DNA of 64,000 nt, taken from Trifolium pratense (Eukaryota; Streptophyta; Magnoliopsida; Fabales; Fabaceae). The notes beneath the pieces were generated by a model. That model saw only the letters and a program-made list of their open reading frames with translations, ran no database searches and was not told where the DNA came from. The position numbers and the translations under genes are program-made. The stretch is taken from assembly GCF_020283565.1 (NCBI RefSeq), contig NC_060063.1:7586563-7650562 (forward strand), given 5' to 3'. Positions 47,960 through 60,159 of the stretch are shown here, piece by piece. Each line of letters opens with the position of its first letter. The first letter of the stretch is position 1.

Positions 47960-48537
47960 TAAGACTTAGGGGGAGTTCTCTAAATTTGAGAATGTTTGAC
48001 TTGCATTGTCATTGAGGTCAAAATCACATTTTCTAAAAATTGAGTGTTTAGCATCAATTTTTAAAATCAATTGATTACAAATGTTTTAGTGTGATTTAAT
48101 CATTATTCATGTTATGATTGCTATATTGAATGGAATGATTATTGATCGTCATACATGATTTGTGCTTTAATGTTTGATATATGAATGAACTTCTTAATTG
48201 CATGATTTGTATATGCAATACATTTCTTCTCTTGATTACTATCATTGCACTTCATATTTCATATTTTTCCCAATACTTTTTGATAGATGACAAAAGGGGG
48301 AGAGATATATATGATGGGAGAGAATTGTTAGATGAAACTAATTAATGAAGAATGTTATGAATTAACCTCTTGCATGTATTTAGGGGGAGTTTAATTAGAA
48401 TGATATAAATTAAACTCTTGCATGTGTTTAGGGGGAGCTTAATTGTATATCTATGAACATTCTTGCATTTATTATTATTTCCATCCATAAAACATAAAAT
48501 TTATTCAAAAAGTTTGTCATCATCAAAAAGGGGGAGA
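47960..48537 (+). promoter_or_regulatory. Multiple polypurine tracts of copia element
   Basis: The motif tagggggag or aaaagggggag occurs at about 47967, 48293, 48381, 48430 and 48526. The last one abuts the 3' LTR and is the functional plus-strand primer site. Repeated PPT copies are a published Sirevirus trait. Confidence 0.82.
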
Positions 48538-48538
48538 T

Positions 48539-51127
48539 TGTTGAGGCAAAATCCATTTTAGTATTTTAATGACAACAAACCTTATGGAATAAATGTTAAG
48601 TTTTATGAATGGTGATCTACTGATGTTTGCACTTGAGTTTTTGTTGAAAGATAGATATTATCAAGTGGACGAGCTAGAGGCTACTCACGTCAACAAGTGC
48701 ATTTATATACTCAAACAATGAAAGAATTGGAGTATCATCAGATAATTACAACAGTAGTATCACAAGCTTCAAGAAGATTTTTAAAGACTGTTGTTTTGAA
48801 TCATAAAAAGATTCATCGAAGGATCAAGCAAGAAAGTGAGTTTCATGGATAATTGTCTTCTCATCACTCAAGGATCACAACAAGTATTGAATAATCAATG
48901 AAGAATTTGAGGATCATAGCTGAAGAATCAGGATGGAAAAACCTACATCACAAGCTACTCAAGAATATATTGATTTTATGTGACAAGGGTTACAATGAGT
49001 TTTTGAGTTATATGCTTTGAGGATTTACTACTACAATTAATATTAATGGGAATGATGCATTCATTGAGGATCTTCAAAACCTACTCAAAGTATCATTTTA
49101 CTAAAGCTTCTCAAGATGACAACGTTTGAGAATGATGGTCCATGAGTTTTTCAAAGGAGCTTATGCACAAGGAATAAAAGTTTTAATCATTCTCAATGAT
49201 GAGTACTCTCATGCCTCCACTAAAGAACCTTAAAGATCATCAATGAGCAAGCAACCATGTGTGCAAAACATCAAAGAGGAATTGTGGGAAGTTTTGCAGC
49301 AGCAAGATTTCAAGTTAATTGATCAAAATCACGTGTCTCACTCCTTGAAGAAAATCTTGAATGCTGGTTCAAGAATGCTCTGAGAACATTCTACAGTTTA
49401 TGCTTCATTCTCTCCAAGAACAAGCTTCATAGCAAAAGTACTTATTTCTTTAAGTCAACTCTGTTCAAGACAAAGAAGCACTTTTATCTTGGTTTTAACT
49501 CACAAGATCACAACAGTTTATGATCAATTAAGGCAAGGAATATTTGGGAGAAAAGTGACTTTCCCCTTTGGCCATAGTTAAGGATCAAGCATGTGCAATA
49601 TGATAAATTCTCAAGGCAACATCTCATCAGGTGTATCAAGAGTGTTTAGACAATGTTTACATAGACCAATGAGAATGGGACAACACATCCTCAACCATTA
49701 GTTGTCATGTACTTTCAAAAGGGTATTATATGAACATTCTCCCATGTGTTTTATTTTGTTCAAGAAGAATGTACATGGAAAGTACATCATGAACAGTTCC
49801 AAGAAGGTCAATACAGCTGCTTCCTCTACATATTACAGCTGGTTTCTGTCATGCATCAAATCTGCTTCAAAAGAACAAAGTCATGTATTACCCAGTCTGG
49901 AGAACACTCTGAGAACGATGCTGAGAATGACTGTCCTTTACATTTGAAGATGCAAACTCATCTACAGCTGGCCAAAACGTGTTTAAATGATTTGTAACGG
50001 CTATACTTGGTGGAAAAGCAATGGACAACTATCTACAACTCACTGCAAGCTGTCATTATGGCTCTTTTGTTTGAAAATACGAAGAACAGCAGAGAGAACG
50101 TTCTGAGAAAGAACAATCTAAGCTTATCCACTCACCAATTCAGCATGAGCTGTCCATTTTAAAGCTACTAGCCGTTGGAAAACTTCCTTTGGGACCAAGG
50201 AACTGAAGACTCAAGGTTCAACTATAAAAGGAAGGCTTTGGCAACATTGAAGAGCAAGAGTTGAAGCTACAAATCATCAATCACTTGTTTTTGTCTACAA
50301 GTCATGAAACTCTTCTTTTATCACTCACACTCAAGATCTACATTCTCATCATACTTCTGAGTTTAGAGTGTTTTTTATTTGCTTCTCAAACTAACCTTTG
50401 AGTTTCTAAAAGCAAATAACTCAAGAGACCATTTTTCAACATAACCCATTTTTAAGTGGTTACATCTTTGTCTCTTTATTTAAATCTCTCTCACTCCAAA
50501 CATTGTAATCTCAATACTAGGATCAGTATATCATTTGAGTGAACTGAGAGTTTTTTTCCATTGTAACAAGCTTCTCAATTGTTTGAGTTTTTGTAAAAGC
50601 TTGAAGATCCAAACCATCATCATTTGTAAAAGATTGGCTCAAGTCAATACGTAACTATTGATTGAGTGACACCTTATAAAGTCTGGAGGACTTAGGTAGA
50701 TCAAGCGAGTGAAGCTTGGAAGATTATGATCTTGGACTAGATCAAGGAAGAAGTGTAATTTGAGATCGGTAGTATCTCATAGTGGATAATCTCACAGGAG
50801 CGTGAGGACTGGAGTAGCCCATACTATTAGGGGGTGAACCAGGATAATTGTTTGTGTGTTGTTTCTCTTCCTTATTCTCTTTTATTTACTGTAAACACAC
50901 ATCACACAAAGCACTTCATTATATTTAATTTGAATTCTCACGCAGTAGAGAACGTTCTCGGAACAATCTATTTTATAGTAAAGAACGTTCTCAGACCAAG
51001 CTGTTCTATAATTCACTAACATTTATCCAAGTATACACTTGAGATCAATTTTGTAGAATGCAGGATTAATTTTTAAAAAGGGTCACAATTCAAACCCCCC
51101 TTTCTTGTGACTATTTCTTCCACTTCA
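48539..51127 (+). repeat. 3' LTR of copia element
   Basis: Same length (2589 bp) and nearly the same sequence as the 5' LTR. Small open frames in it (49702-49997, 50834-51019) duplicate those of the 5' LTR and are not genes. Confidence 0.95.
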
Positions 51128-51254
51128 ATCACGTCCTAAGGGCCCAATGGCGTCGGTACGACGCGATAAAGATAAAGAATTGGCAGCACGGGGGGGTCGC
51201 AAGAAATGTTTGTAACAGCCGTGGCCCCACCAACTTAGGTGGTCCCGACACTGC
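51128..51254 (+). other. Old locus sequence between the two retrotransposons
   Basis: This 127-bp strip begins with the right TSD atcac and ends with actgc, the left TSD of the gypsy element. It includes an ATG at 51147 opening MASVRRDKDKELAARGG before a stop. It may be the N-terminal exon of the PMD-type gene, but that is uncertain. Confidence 0.45.
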
Positions 51255-53754
51255 TGTCATACCCTAATTTTGTCCTACCCTTTTCATAAATTATTTTTCA
51301 TCATATTTTCACATATTCTCTCATTTTCTTTTTATATTTAATATTCAAAATCTAAAAAAAATGTTTTTATATAAAAATAAATAAAAACAACACAACAACA
51401 GCTTGCTGTTGCTGCTGCGTGCGTCCATCCCCCTTAGCACTTCTTGTTTACTTTTTATTTTTATTATTATTATTATTAAAAAAATGAAACAAGAAGGACA
51501 GCACAGTGCACGTTCCCTTTCCTCCATGAACAGTGCTGCGCCTCTCCCTACTCTGCTGTTAGCCTTACTCTCTTTTTCAACTTTTCACCAAAACCATGCT
51601 GAAACTTCACCAAATTCACAAGCAAGCATGAAGGACCAATCACTTCATTTCTTCTTTTATCTTTGCAAAACCAATTTTTTGGCCAAAGCACACTTTAATC
51701 AATACTCAAGATTATCCAATGGTCATGAAGATTGATCAATTGGTCCTATAAATTGAGAAGAAGAAATCAGAACAGAGAGGGAGGCGATTGAGGAAGAGCG
51801 GAGAAGGAAAAAACCAAAAAAAACTCCTCTTTTCATCACTTTTTTCCAAAATCCGAAATTGACTAAAACACCTTCCAAATTTCAATCTTCTTCACCCAAA
51901 AGCCTCTAAACACTTCCAGTAGCTGGAAACAACAATAAAAACGAAGGAAAACCGTCAAGAGGAGCATACACAAGATTCAAAATAGCCAAGAAAGGAGTAG
52001 GTGTTAACCCACCTAAGCAAGCCTCAAAACAAGTAGGTTTCTAAACGTTTTTTACTCATGAACACCTACTGAAGCTTTTCCAACCCTTAATTTTGTTTAA
52101 TTCGTTCAAATGTGAATTTTAAAGTTTTTTTGGGTTTTAAAGTTTCGAACTTTTTTTGAGATAAAAACACCTTTTAAAAAATCTAAGTTTATATTCATGA
52201 TCTACGCATGATTTCGAGCGAAATGGTATATAAACTTTTGATTTTTGGTCAAGAATTGATGATGTTGTGTTTGGCCGTGAGCTTCACTTGAAGCTTTCAT
52301 GGCTTCTTGTTGTTGATTCTTCAACGTGAAGAAGGTGAAGGAGGTTGAAGACGATGACGTGTCCGCGCTTCATTGGCTCCCTCCCAAGTTTAAAACATGT
52401 CTGTTGGATCTGGTGAAAGGCTGAGATCTGTTTGATTATTTTAAAATCTAAGCCATCTGATGAATCAGAAAGCCCAGATCTGTGAAGCCTATCCCGCACC
52501 CTGATCCTGATGACACGCTGAATCATTTTTGTTCTGCTTGTTTTTTTGGACGAACTGGGCTGGGCTTGGTGTTGCAGCTTTGCTATTGCCTCACCCCCAG
52601 AACCCAGTTTACACCCCCAGCGGCGGTTTATTTATTTTTTAGTGCTTATTCATATAAGTGCTTATTCAAATAAGAGCTTGTTGTCTATACTTTGTTAGCT
52701 TGATTTGTTTCTTCTTCGTCTTGCTTAAATTTATTCAATACTTAATCACTAAATAGAATGAAAAAGGAATGGACTGACGTATGACTTTCTCTACCCGAAT
52801 GGTTTCGAGGCCCTGACGTATGACTCGTGTCTCGGACCATTCTCATTCTCAAACCTTAAAACACGTAAAAAACATATCTTAATCTTTTCTTGTGATTTCT
52901 TTAAATCAAACTAAAATGACTTAAGATTAAAAGGATAAAAAGGAAGGGACTGACGTATGACTTTCTCTACCCGGATGGCTTCGAGGCCCTGACGTATGAC
53001 TCGCGTCTCGGACCATCCTCATTCTCAAACATTTTCACAAAAACTCATAAAATCAACTCAACACACTCAAACCTTTTCCACTGCCCTCGCGCGCAGTAAA
53101 AGTAAAACTCTTTTCACAAAACGGGTGACGTTTTTGTCCTTTCTCCGTAACACAAACAACGCTTAAGTCTCCACCGTGCGAGCATACAAGCAGCGTTTAA
53201 ATACAAGAATGCGACATTCTTCGTAATACAAACCACGCTTAAGCCTCCGAAGTGCGAGCATACAAGCAGCGTTTAAATACGAGGATGCGACTTAGACGTC
53301 ATGCGTCTAAAAGCAACCAACCCATAAACATTTTTTACCCTGAACTACGAAACCCTGATTTTTCCATTGCACCTGGGAATACGTAGGAGCAGGATTCAAC
53401 GTCTTGTCGGGCACAATAATAAAAAACAAACCTTTTTCCCCGCATATATAATAACATAAATAATAATAAAAACAAACTTTTTCTATTGATGAAGCAAGAA
53501 ACGAATAATCAAGCAAACATTAAAAAACACATTAAAGCAAACAAACAATTTCCCTCTAAAAGGTTCCCGTTGAGTACAACGGATGTGAGGGGTGCTAATA
53601 CCTTCCCCTCGCATAACCAACTCCCGAACCCATTTCTCACTCCTCAAGGTTTTCTCGATATTTTCCTTTCCCTTCTTTGGGATAAATAAAATTCGGTGGC
53701 GACTCTGTTTCTTTTCGAGTGTTCACGCTCGAGGATATTTTTCGCGCCGTGACA
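51255..53754 (+). repeat. 5' LTR of gypsy element
   Basis: It starts tgtcataccctaattttg and ends cgcgccgtgaca. Internal repeats include a doubled block with ctgacgtatgac (52774/52813 and 52950/52990) and a doubled ~73-bp block (about 53150-53290, 'gcgagcatacaagcagcgtt'). Confidence 0.95.
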
Positions 53755-53756
53755 GC

Positions 53757-53774
53757 TGGCGACTCCGCTGGGGA
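53757..53774 (+). other. Primer binding site of gypsy element
   Basis: tggcgactccgctgggga lies two bases after the 5' LTR. It ends with the usual TGG start and fits a tRNA-Arg-type primer site. Confidence 0.82.
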
Positions 53775-54723
53775 TGTAAAACCTTTTGAGAGTTAAGCCT
53801 AATTTAGGGGGTTTTCGCTTGTTTGCTTTAATGTATGTTATTTACATTTTTGCGTTATTGCTTTTAATATTATATTGCATATTTGCTTGGATATTATCTG
53901 CTATATCTGTCTCTTCTGCTTCATCTCCTTTCTTTTTCCTTTTGCCCACTTGGGCCGGTTACTTGGTTACTGAGTGAAAAGTCCTATACCCGGACTTGAG
54001 GAAAACTTAAGACACATCGGGGGTTGATTGCTAGCTCGCCTGACGTATGACTCGAGGGTTGGCATGACACTCCCACTTGGGGTAGATTCGTCTTAGGGAT
54101 ATCGGTTCGCCTGACGTATGACTCGAGGACCGAAACGTTCCCTGGATGGATCCGTGACCTTGGGGACCTTTTTAAAAACCTATGACCTTGAACCTCTGTT
54201 TAAGAACCAAGTCGATGGTTGCGTTATGTTGACCTTCCCGGTTGATTTACCAACTTCACCTAGAGGAGGTTTATCTTTAGTAGATGTTTGTTATGAGCCG
54301 TTGCAACACGAACATCATCTCCTAAAGATTTACCTATGAATTTAGGAACGGTGTCAAACCTAGAACAAACATGTAAGATTGGGATGGGTTGCAGGTAACT
54401 CTGAGCCGTTGGCCTTCAAAATTTACACCTAATCTGTTACGGTTCGCTTGATCTGCTGCATGGAATACTACTTGCATTCATGCATTCGTAACAATAATCA
54501 TGCATGTGCATTTTTGTTTTCAAGGAACTAAACAAACACTAGTTACATAAGCATAAAGTGTTTTCAATCATGGGAAGTAAAAGTTTGAACCAAAATGACT
54601 AAAAAAAGGAATTAAAAATTTCGCATGCATTTTCATTCATAAATTGCATCTCATTCCATTCGTTCATATAACCAGTCATATTCCCGACGCCGGTATTTGA
54701 CAAGAAACGTCTCAAGACTAGTC
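53775..54723 (+). other. Untranslated leader of gypsy element
   Basis: About 950 bp without a supported gene. Two further ctgacgtatgac copies (54041, 54112) occur here, echoing the LTR. Confidence 0.6.
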
Positions 54724-56091
54724 ATGGAGAATTGGCAAGACCAGCACGATGCTTTGAAGGGCGAGGTGGCACAATTGACTGAAAAATTGGACAAGGCTCT
54801 TGAGTTGTTGATTAATCTGAACAAACTAGCGCAGCCAATTGTGGTTGAAACCGCGGTTCTCGCACCCCAAGGAGGAACTTCAGCAGTAAACACGGTTTGG
54901 CCAACTTTTGGTTTGCCCGTTGGGTATACTCCACAGAATCGGGTTGAAGTTCAACAGTCTCCTCAGAATACCCAGACTAGAGTCCCTCTGGTCCAACAAG
55001 GTTTTGTTTCACAACAAGAGAATCTGGATGATCCCATAAATGCTTATCAGAGTCTAGGGTTATTTGATGATGTGCCAAAGGTTAATTCTAATGTTCCTCA
55101 GCTAGAGGAAGCTCGACAGAAATTCAAGGCTATTGAAGACCGTCTAAGCATGATGGAAGGAGCTGATCCCTTAGACCTTGCCAATATGTGCCTAGTTCCA
55201 GACTTGGTGCTCCCGCTAAAATTTAAGGTCCCTGACTTCGAGAAGTATAAAGGCCTCAGCTGTCCAAAGAATCATTTGATTATGTATAGTCGGAAGATGG
55301 CCTCCTTTGCTAAAGATGACAAACTCATGATGCATTGCTTCCAAGATAGCCTCACTGGGGCATCACTCAACTGGTACATGCAACTGGAGGGGAACCGAAT
55401 CCAATCATGGAGAGATTTGGCAAATGCTTTCATTAAGCAGTACCAATATAACATTGACATGGCTCCAGATCGTACTCAGTTACAAAACATGTCTCAAAAG
55501 GAGGGTGAGTCATTCAGGGTCTATGCTCAATGTTGGAGAGAGTTGGCTGCACAAGTATGTCCTCCACTCTTAGAAGCCGAACTAGTGGACATATTCACTA
55601 ACACTCTGCAAGGGGCGTATTTTGAAAAGATGGTTGGCAGTGTTTCAACTGGTTTTTCTGATATGGTGAAGATAGGTGAGAGGATTGAAATGGGGATCAA
55701 GAGTGGTAAGATTCAAGCTACTGTGGGCAATCAATGTACCTCAAAAGAGCCTGCAAACAGTTTCACCAAAATGAAGGAGGAGGAAACTAATGCTGCCACT
55801 CCCAAAAGAAAGGTCTTTGATCTGATTCCTATGTCGTATAGTCAGCTTCTTCCATATCTAGTGCATAATGGAATGGTAACTCCTAGGGCTCTAAAACCCA
55901 TGACACCACCGTTCCCGGCTTGGTATGATGATAAAGCTAGTTGTGAGTTTCATATGGGTGTTGAAGGTCATTCCATTGATAACTGCATAGCATTCAAACA
56001 TCTAGTACAAGAGCTCATCGACGGGAAGGTCTTGACTTTCAGGGATGGCAAGCCAAATGTGAAAGATAGTCCGCTGCTAGAGGCCGTCTAA
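54724..56091 (+). CDS. gag polyprotein, Ogre/Tat-type gypsy
   Basis: An intact 455-aa ORF from ATG 54724 (context gtcatgg). Residues ~1-45 form a heptad-like coiled coil (LKGEVAQLTEKLDKALELL). FKAIEDRLSMMEG and MCLVPDLVLPLKFKVPDFEK lead into the Retrotrans_gag capsid domain: MASFAKDDKLMMHCFQDSL, TGASLNWYMQLEG, FIKQYQYNIDMAPDRTQLQN, YAQCWRELAAQV, and GSVSTGFSDMVKIGERIEMG. A C-terminal Cys/His segment (CEFHMGVEGHSIDNCIAFK) resembles a knuckle. Gag packages the element's RNA into particles. The frame ends without reading into pol, unlike an autonomous element. Confidence 0.9.
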   Translation: MENWQDQHDALKGEVAQLTEKLDKALELLINLNKLAQPIVVETAVLAPQGGTSAVNTVWPTFGLPVGYTPQNRVEVQQSPQNTQTRVPLVQQGFVSQQENLDDPINAYQSLGLFDDVPKVNSNVPQLEEARQKFKAIEDRLSMMEGADPLDLANMCLVPDLVLPLKFKVPDFEKYKGLSCPKNHLIMYSRKMASFAKDDKLMMHCFQDSLTGASLNWYMQLEGNRIQSWRDLANAFIKQYQYNIDMAPDRTQLQNMSQKEGESFRVYAQCWRELAAQVCPPLLEAELVDIFTNTLQGAYFEKMVGSVSTGFSDMVKIGERIEMGIKSGKIQATVGNQCTSKEPANSFTKMKEEETNAATPKRKVFDLIPMSYSQLLPYLVHNGMVTPRALKPMTPPFPAWYDDKASCEFHMGVEGHSIDNCIAFKHLVQELIDGKVLTFRDGKPNVKDSPLLEAV

Positions 56092-58140
56092 AAGTTTAAA
56101 GGTTGCCAACCGGTCAAAAGGGAATCAAGCTCAAGGATTGATTATCATTAGACTGTTTTCATTTTTGTAATTTTCCTATTTGCAAGAGTTTGATTTGTGT
56201 TTAAACTTGTTTATTCGCAATAGTAATCATAATGGAATAATAATGCATGTTTTGAATTAATCTTTTCATGTCCATTCACTTTTCTCTTCTTCTCCACAAA
56301 AGCAAAAATGTATATTTCACTCATTTCATTCATTATCGAATCTGTTTGAACAAAGATTGGAGGGAGGATGACGAAAAACGAAATAACCAAAATTGTTATA
56401 GTATGCTTTCGGATAAAACTTTGCTGATGATGTAAGGCATTGTTTCAAATCCCCGAACACCGGAGAAATAAGGAAGATAATCCGTAGTCACCCCTGTTGA
56501 GCCTAGAAGTTGGTGTTTCTTTCTATTCGAAATAACCCGCAATTTTAACCCGGGGCAGGGTAGTGTTCAGTTAATTCGACCATGCGTTCGAGTTTCAAGA
56601 GAAGAACATCTCATTCGAGGATCAATCACATTTTCTACCTTGAACACATCACACAATGTCAAGGAAATAAAAGAGAGTCAAAAACAGAATTTGTTTTCCT
56701 CGACCTTTATCAATGCAGTCACAATTCTCCAACAAAAAGAAGAAAGAAAAGCCCGCTAAGGCAAAACTCAAATTGACTTAGGCAAAAATTAGGGCATCCC
56801 GGTGGACTAAAACTCAAAAATAGTCCAGGCAAAAATTAGGGATTACAAACAAAAAAAGCGTCACCAATGAAATCAAAGTCATATGACCAAAACAAAAAGT
56901 AAGTGACTGTCGCGTCAAAAGATATCATTGACCTCTAAGCCATTGTATCCTCATCATCGCATTTCCAAAATCTCTTGGAACTTGAGAGCATAGGTTGAAT
57001 TAATTGAACGTAGGACTGAAGAATATCATGGAGAATGAGGTGGGTTAAAATAAAATTTTGTGCCTTATATCCTTTTATTCAAAAACCGTGAACCAGACCA
57101 CGTTACAACCCTCAAAAGACCTAATTGAAGCAAGGTTTATTTCGAAAGCATAAAATAGCAAGGTTGCGTTAACTTGACTCCCAAGATCTGTTGTTAATCA
57201 TCAGTGTTCATGCTCTCACACCATCTCCCACAATATCCATCCATTATACATCAATTTCATCTCAATCTTGATTTCAAAACTAGCATACACATTGCATTAG
57301 AATTACTATTTCAAATAAACAGGTTTATCTGCAAATCAGTACTTAACAATAAGGAAGTTTCAGCTATGAGCAGTCACCAAGTGATCAGCAAGAAGTTCTG
57401 TCCAATCTGGGGCAACTATTTCGAAACTTCAATCAACCAAGAGGCATGTTCCCTAGGAAGGCTATTCAATGTGGGGAAAGTGACCCAAGATCACATCATG
57501 GCAAGCTGCATCAAAACCCAGGTGTTCAAAACCTAACGAACTGGTTCAAGATGTTCCTAATTAGGGGCAAACCACCTTGGGATCCTGACAATCAAGAGTG
57601 AACCCTTGTGACTAGGGGCACCTGAAGATCTCGTTGGTCCGGCCAAACATTTCAAGAATGGGGCAATCAGGGTTGCACCTCCAAAATGCCAGTTTGATCA
57701 AAGAACATACCTCCTAGAAAAGGGGCACCAATATCAGTGAGTTAGCTAATCACTTCAAAGACGCAATTGACTGGGGCAAGACAGGTTACACAGGGGCAAC
57801 TCCTCCTCATACCTTCAAGGCGGCCAAACCAAATCTAGCATACATCTGCAACTGTTGAGTCCGGAATAGGCGTCGGGATTATGTTGACACAACATCAGGC
57901 CACCTTTCCACAAAAAGCCTTGTTACAAAAAGCATTCACCGGTTCTAAACTAATCCTCACCCACTGCAGGGGCATTCATAGTAATATGCAAATCATCGCA
58001 TTAATCATCTTCATGCATTAATCATGTCATTTCATTCTAGCAAATCGACATCACACGTTAATCATGTCATTTCATTCATCTGGTATGCCCCATACCACAA
58101 ACTCAATAACCTCGAGACTAGACAGCAAATCAAATATCCT
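56092..58140 (+). other. Non-coding internal region of gypsy element
   Basis: About 2 kb without recognisable pol domains. 'aaaattagggca(t)' and 'ggggca' phrases recur, consistent with the 3' UTR style of Ogre elements. Short frames have no family match. Confidence 0.55.
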
Positions 58141-58144
58141 CAAC

Positions 58145-58673
58145 AAAAGTCCAATCGTTATTGGCACCCTAAAAATCCAATTGTTATTGGTACCCACAAA
58201 AGTCCAATCGTTATTGGCATCCACAAAAAATCCAATTGTTATTGGTACACAACCAAAATCCAATTGTTATTGGTATCTACTCAAAAGTCCAATCGTCATT
58301 GGTACCAACTCAAAATCCAATCGTTATTGGTACCCAGCAAAAAGTCCAATTGTTATTGGCGCACCTCAAAAATCCAATTGTTATTGGTACCCTCAAAAGT
58401 CCAATCGTTATTGGCACACACTCAAAGCCCAACCTCGCTTGGCACCACCCACAGCCTAATCACCATTGGCACTTGTTTAAGCCCAATTGTCATTAGCACC
58501 CACTTTGCAGCCTAATCACCATTGGCACCTGTTTAAGCCCAATTGTCATTAGCACCCACTTCGCAGCCTAATCACCATTGGCACCTGTTTAAGCCCAATT
58601 GTCATTAGCACCCACTTTGCAGCCTAATCACCATTGGCCACAGTTAAGCCCAATTGTCATTAGCACCCGTTCG
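58145..58673 (+). repeat. Tandem array A: ~28-bp units with ccaat..attgg
   Basis: About 19 units of 26-30 bp. The first ten carry ccaat(c/t)gt(t/c)attgg and alternate two spacer types. From about 58450 the units alternate 'cctaatcaccattggcacct' and 'cccaattgtcattagcaccc', giving a ~56-bp higher-order repeat copied four times. All three forward frames stay open only because stops are absent from the unit. Confidence 0.92.
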
Positions 58674-59266
58674 TAAAAAAATCAATTTCTACTCGTCCCA
58701 ACAATCATCATATGCACTAGTCATGCATTCCACTTCATGCATTCATGCATCAACAATATGCCCAACAAACAAAGACATATCATGCATATCATGAATCAAC
58801 AAATTCATTTGCATTAGCTTTGCATCTTTAGGCATTAAGACATGCATAAACAATCATTGCATCATCCAAGATATTCATGCAGCAGATTCAAAGGTTTCTC
58901 TCCACAGAGTGTAACCTTCAGCCTTCAATCTCGAGCAAGGTAGAGTCACCTTTTCCCCAGCAAGTCTGAATTGAAAGATGTTCAGCTTTCTCCCCAGTGA
59001 ATCTTTTGAAGAATCCTTAGACAGGACATCTTAAAAGCACATCCCCAGCAGAATCTCCTGGAAGAGCATCACCTCATCAGAAAGGATCAACCTTCGGCAA
59101 AAATGGCTGAACAAGATTATCTTACCCCCGGTGGGATCTCAAGATCACCTTATTTGCAAAGCTCTCGAAGTGGAGTATCCAGTATTTCAAAAGCTTTCAA
59201 AGGAAAGTGGAGAACAAGTGTTAGGTTTCGAAACTTACAAAGTGAAGTGGCGAACAAATTCAAAAG

Positions 59267-59975
59267 TTGGTTGACCTTCAGCATGGGCGGCTGAATAAAA
59301 TCAAGCAAATAGATTGACCTTCAGTGTGGGCGGCTGAATAAAATCAAGCAAATAGATTGACCTTCAGTGTGGGCGGCTGGATAAAATCAAAAGAAGATTG
59401 ACCTTCAGCGTGGGCGGCTGAATAAGATCAAAAGGGATTGACCTTCAGTGTGGGCGGCTGAATAAGATCAAAAGTTGGTTGACCTTCAGTGTGGGCGGCT
59501 GAATAAAATCAAGCAAATAGATTGACCTTCAGTGTGGGCGGCTGAATAAAATCAAGCAAATAGATTGACCTTCAGTGTGGGCGGCTGGATAAAATCAAAA
59601 GAAGATTGACCTTCAGCGTGGGCGGCTGAATAAGATCAAAAAGGATTGACCTTCAGTGTGGGCGGCTGGATAAGATCATTTTCAAAGATTGACCTTCAGT
59701 GTGGGCGGCTGAATAAGATCAGAAGAAGATTGACCTTCAGCGTGGGCGGCTGGATAAAATCATTTCCAAAGATTGACCTTCAGTGTGGGCGGTTGAATAA
59801 GATCAAAAGGGATTGACCTTCAGTGTAGGCGGCTGAATAAGATCAAAAAGGATTGACCTTCAGTGCAGGCGGCTGAATGAGATCAAAAGAGGATTGACCT
59901 TCAGTGTGGGCGGTTGAATAAGATCACTTACTTTCAAAGATTGACCTTCAGTGTGGGCGGCTGAATAAAATCAGG
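59267..59975 (+). repeat. Tandem array B: 17 units of ~40 bp
   Basis: Each unit contains gattgaccttcagtgtgggc followed by ggctgaataaaatca and a variable 3-12 bp tail. Tail order (gcaaata, gcaaata, aaaga...) recurs in units 1-4 and 6-9, a nascent higher-order pattern. Confidence 0.92.
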
Positions 59976-60159
59976 ATAATCTCTACCTTTGGTATCCAGC
60001 TTTCAAGGGAGGTAGATCTCATTCTCTATCATCTTTGAACTCATTTTTTTCCTTGGAGCAAAATTAGGGCATTTGTATTTAATTACCTCGCACCACAAGA
60101 ATATGAAGACAATGATGTCATTCATACTCATGGGTCCAAGATAATTAAATAGGGGCAGC

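Larger units (their letters stand above)
40453..51127 (+). mobile_element. Full-length Sirevirus-like Ty1/copia element, non-autonomous
   Basis: Two 2589-bp LTRs (40453-43041, 48539-51127), both tg...ca, enclose 5.5 kb. The PBS at 43044 (tggtatcagagc) matches initiator tRNA-Met, the copia norm. Polypurine tracts precede the 3' LTR. The internal region carries a gag C-terminal ORF and degenerate env/transposon-like sequence, but no protease, integrase, RT or RNase H that I can recognise. The long LTRs, repeated aggggga tracts and the gag type point to the SIRE/Sirevirus lineage. It would need proteins from a complete relative to move. Confidence 0.93.

Noticed and set aside
49702..51019. Small ORFs repeated from 41616-42933
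   Set aside because: They are LTR sequence, identical because the LTRs are identical; no known protein.
51345..53689. Small ORFs repeated at 60250-62594
   Set aside because: LTR copies of the gypsy element, not genes.
58024..58515. Overlapping open frames of 86-163 codons rich in NPIVIGT/SNCYWY-like repeats
   Set aside because: They come from the stop-free ~28-bp tandem unit read in all three frames; no gene evidence.
58145..59975. Regularly spaced 28- and 40-bp repeats resembling a CRISPR array
   Set aside because: Units are head-to-tail without unique spacers, and they lie inside a plant retrotransposon.
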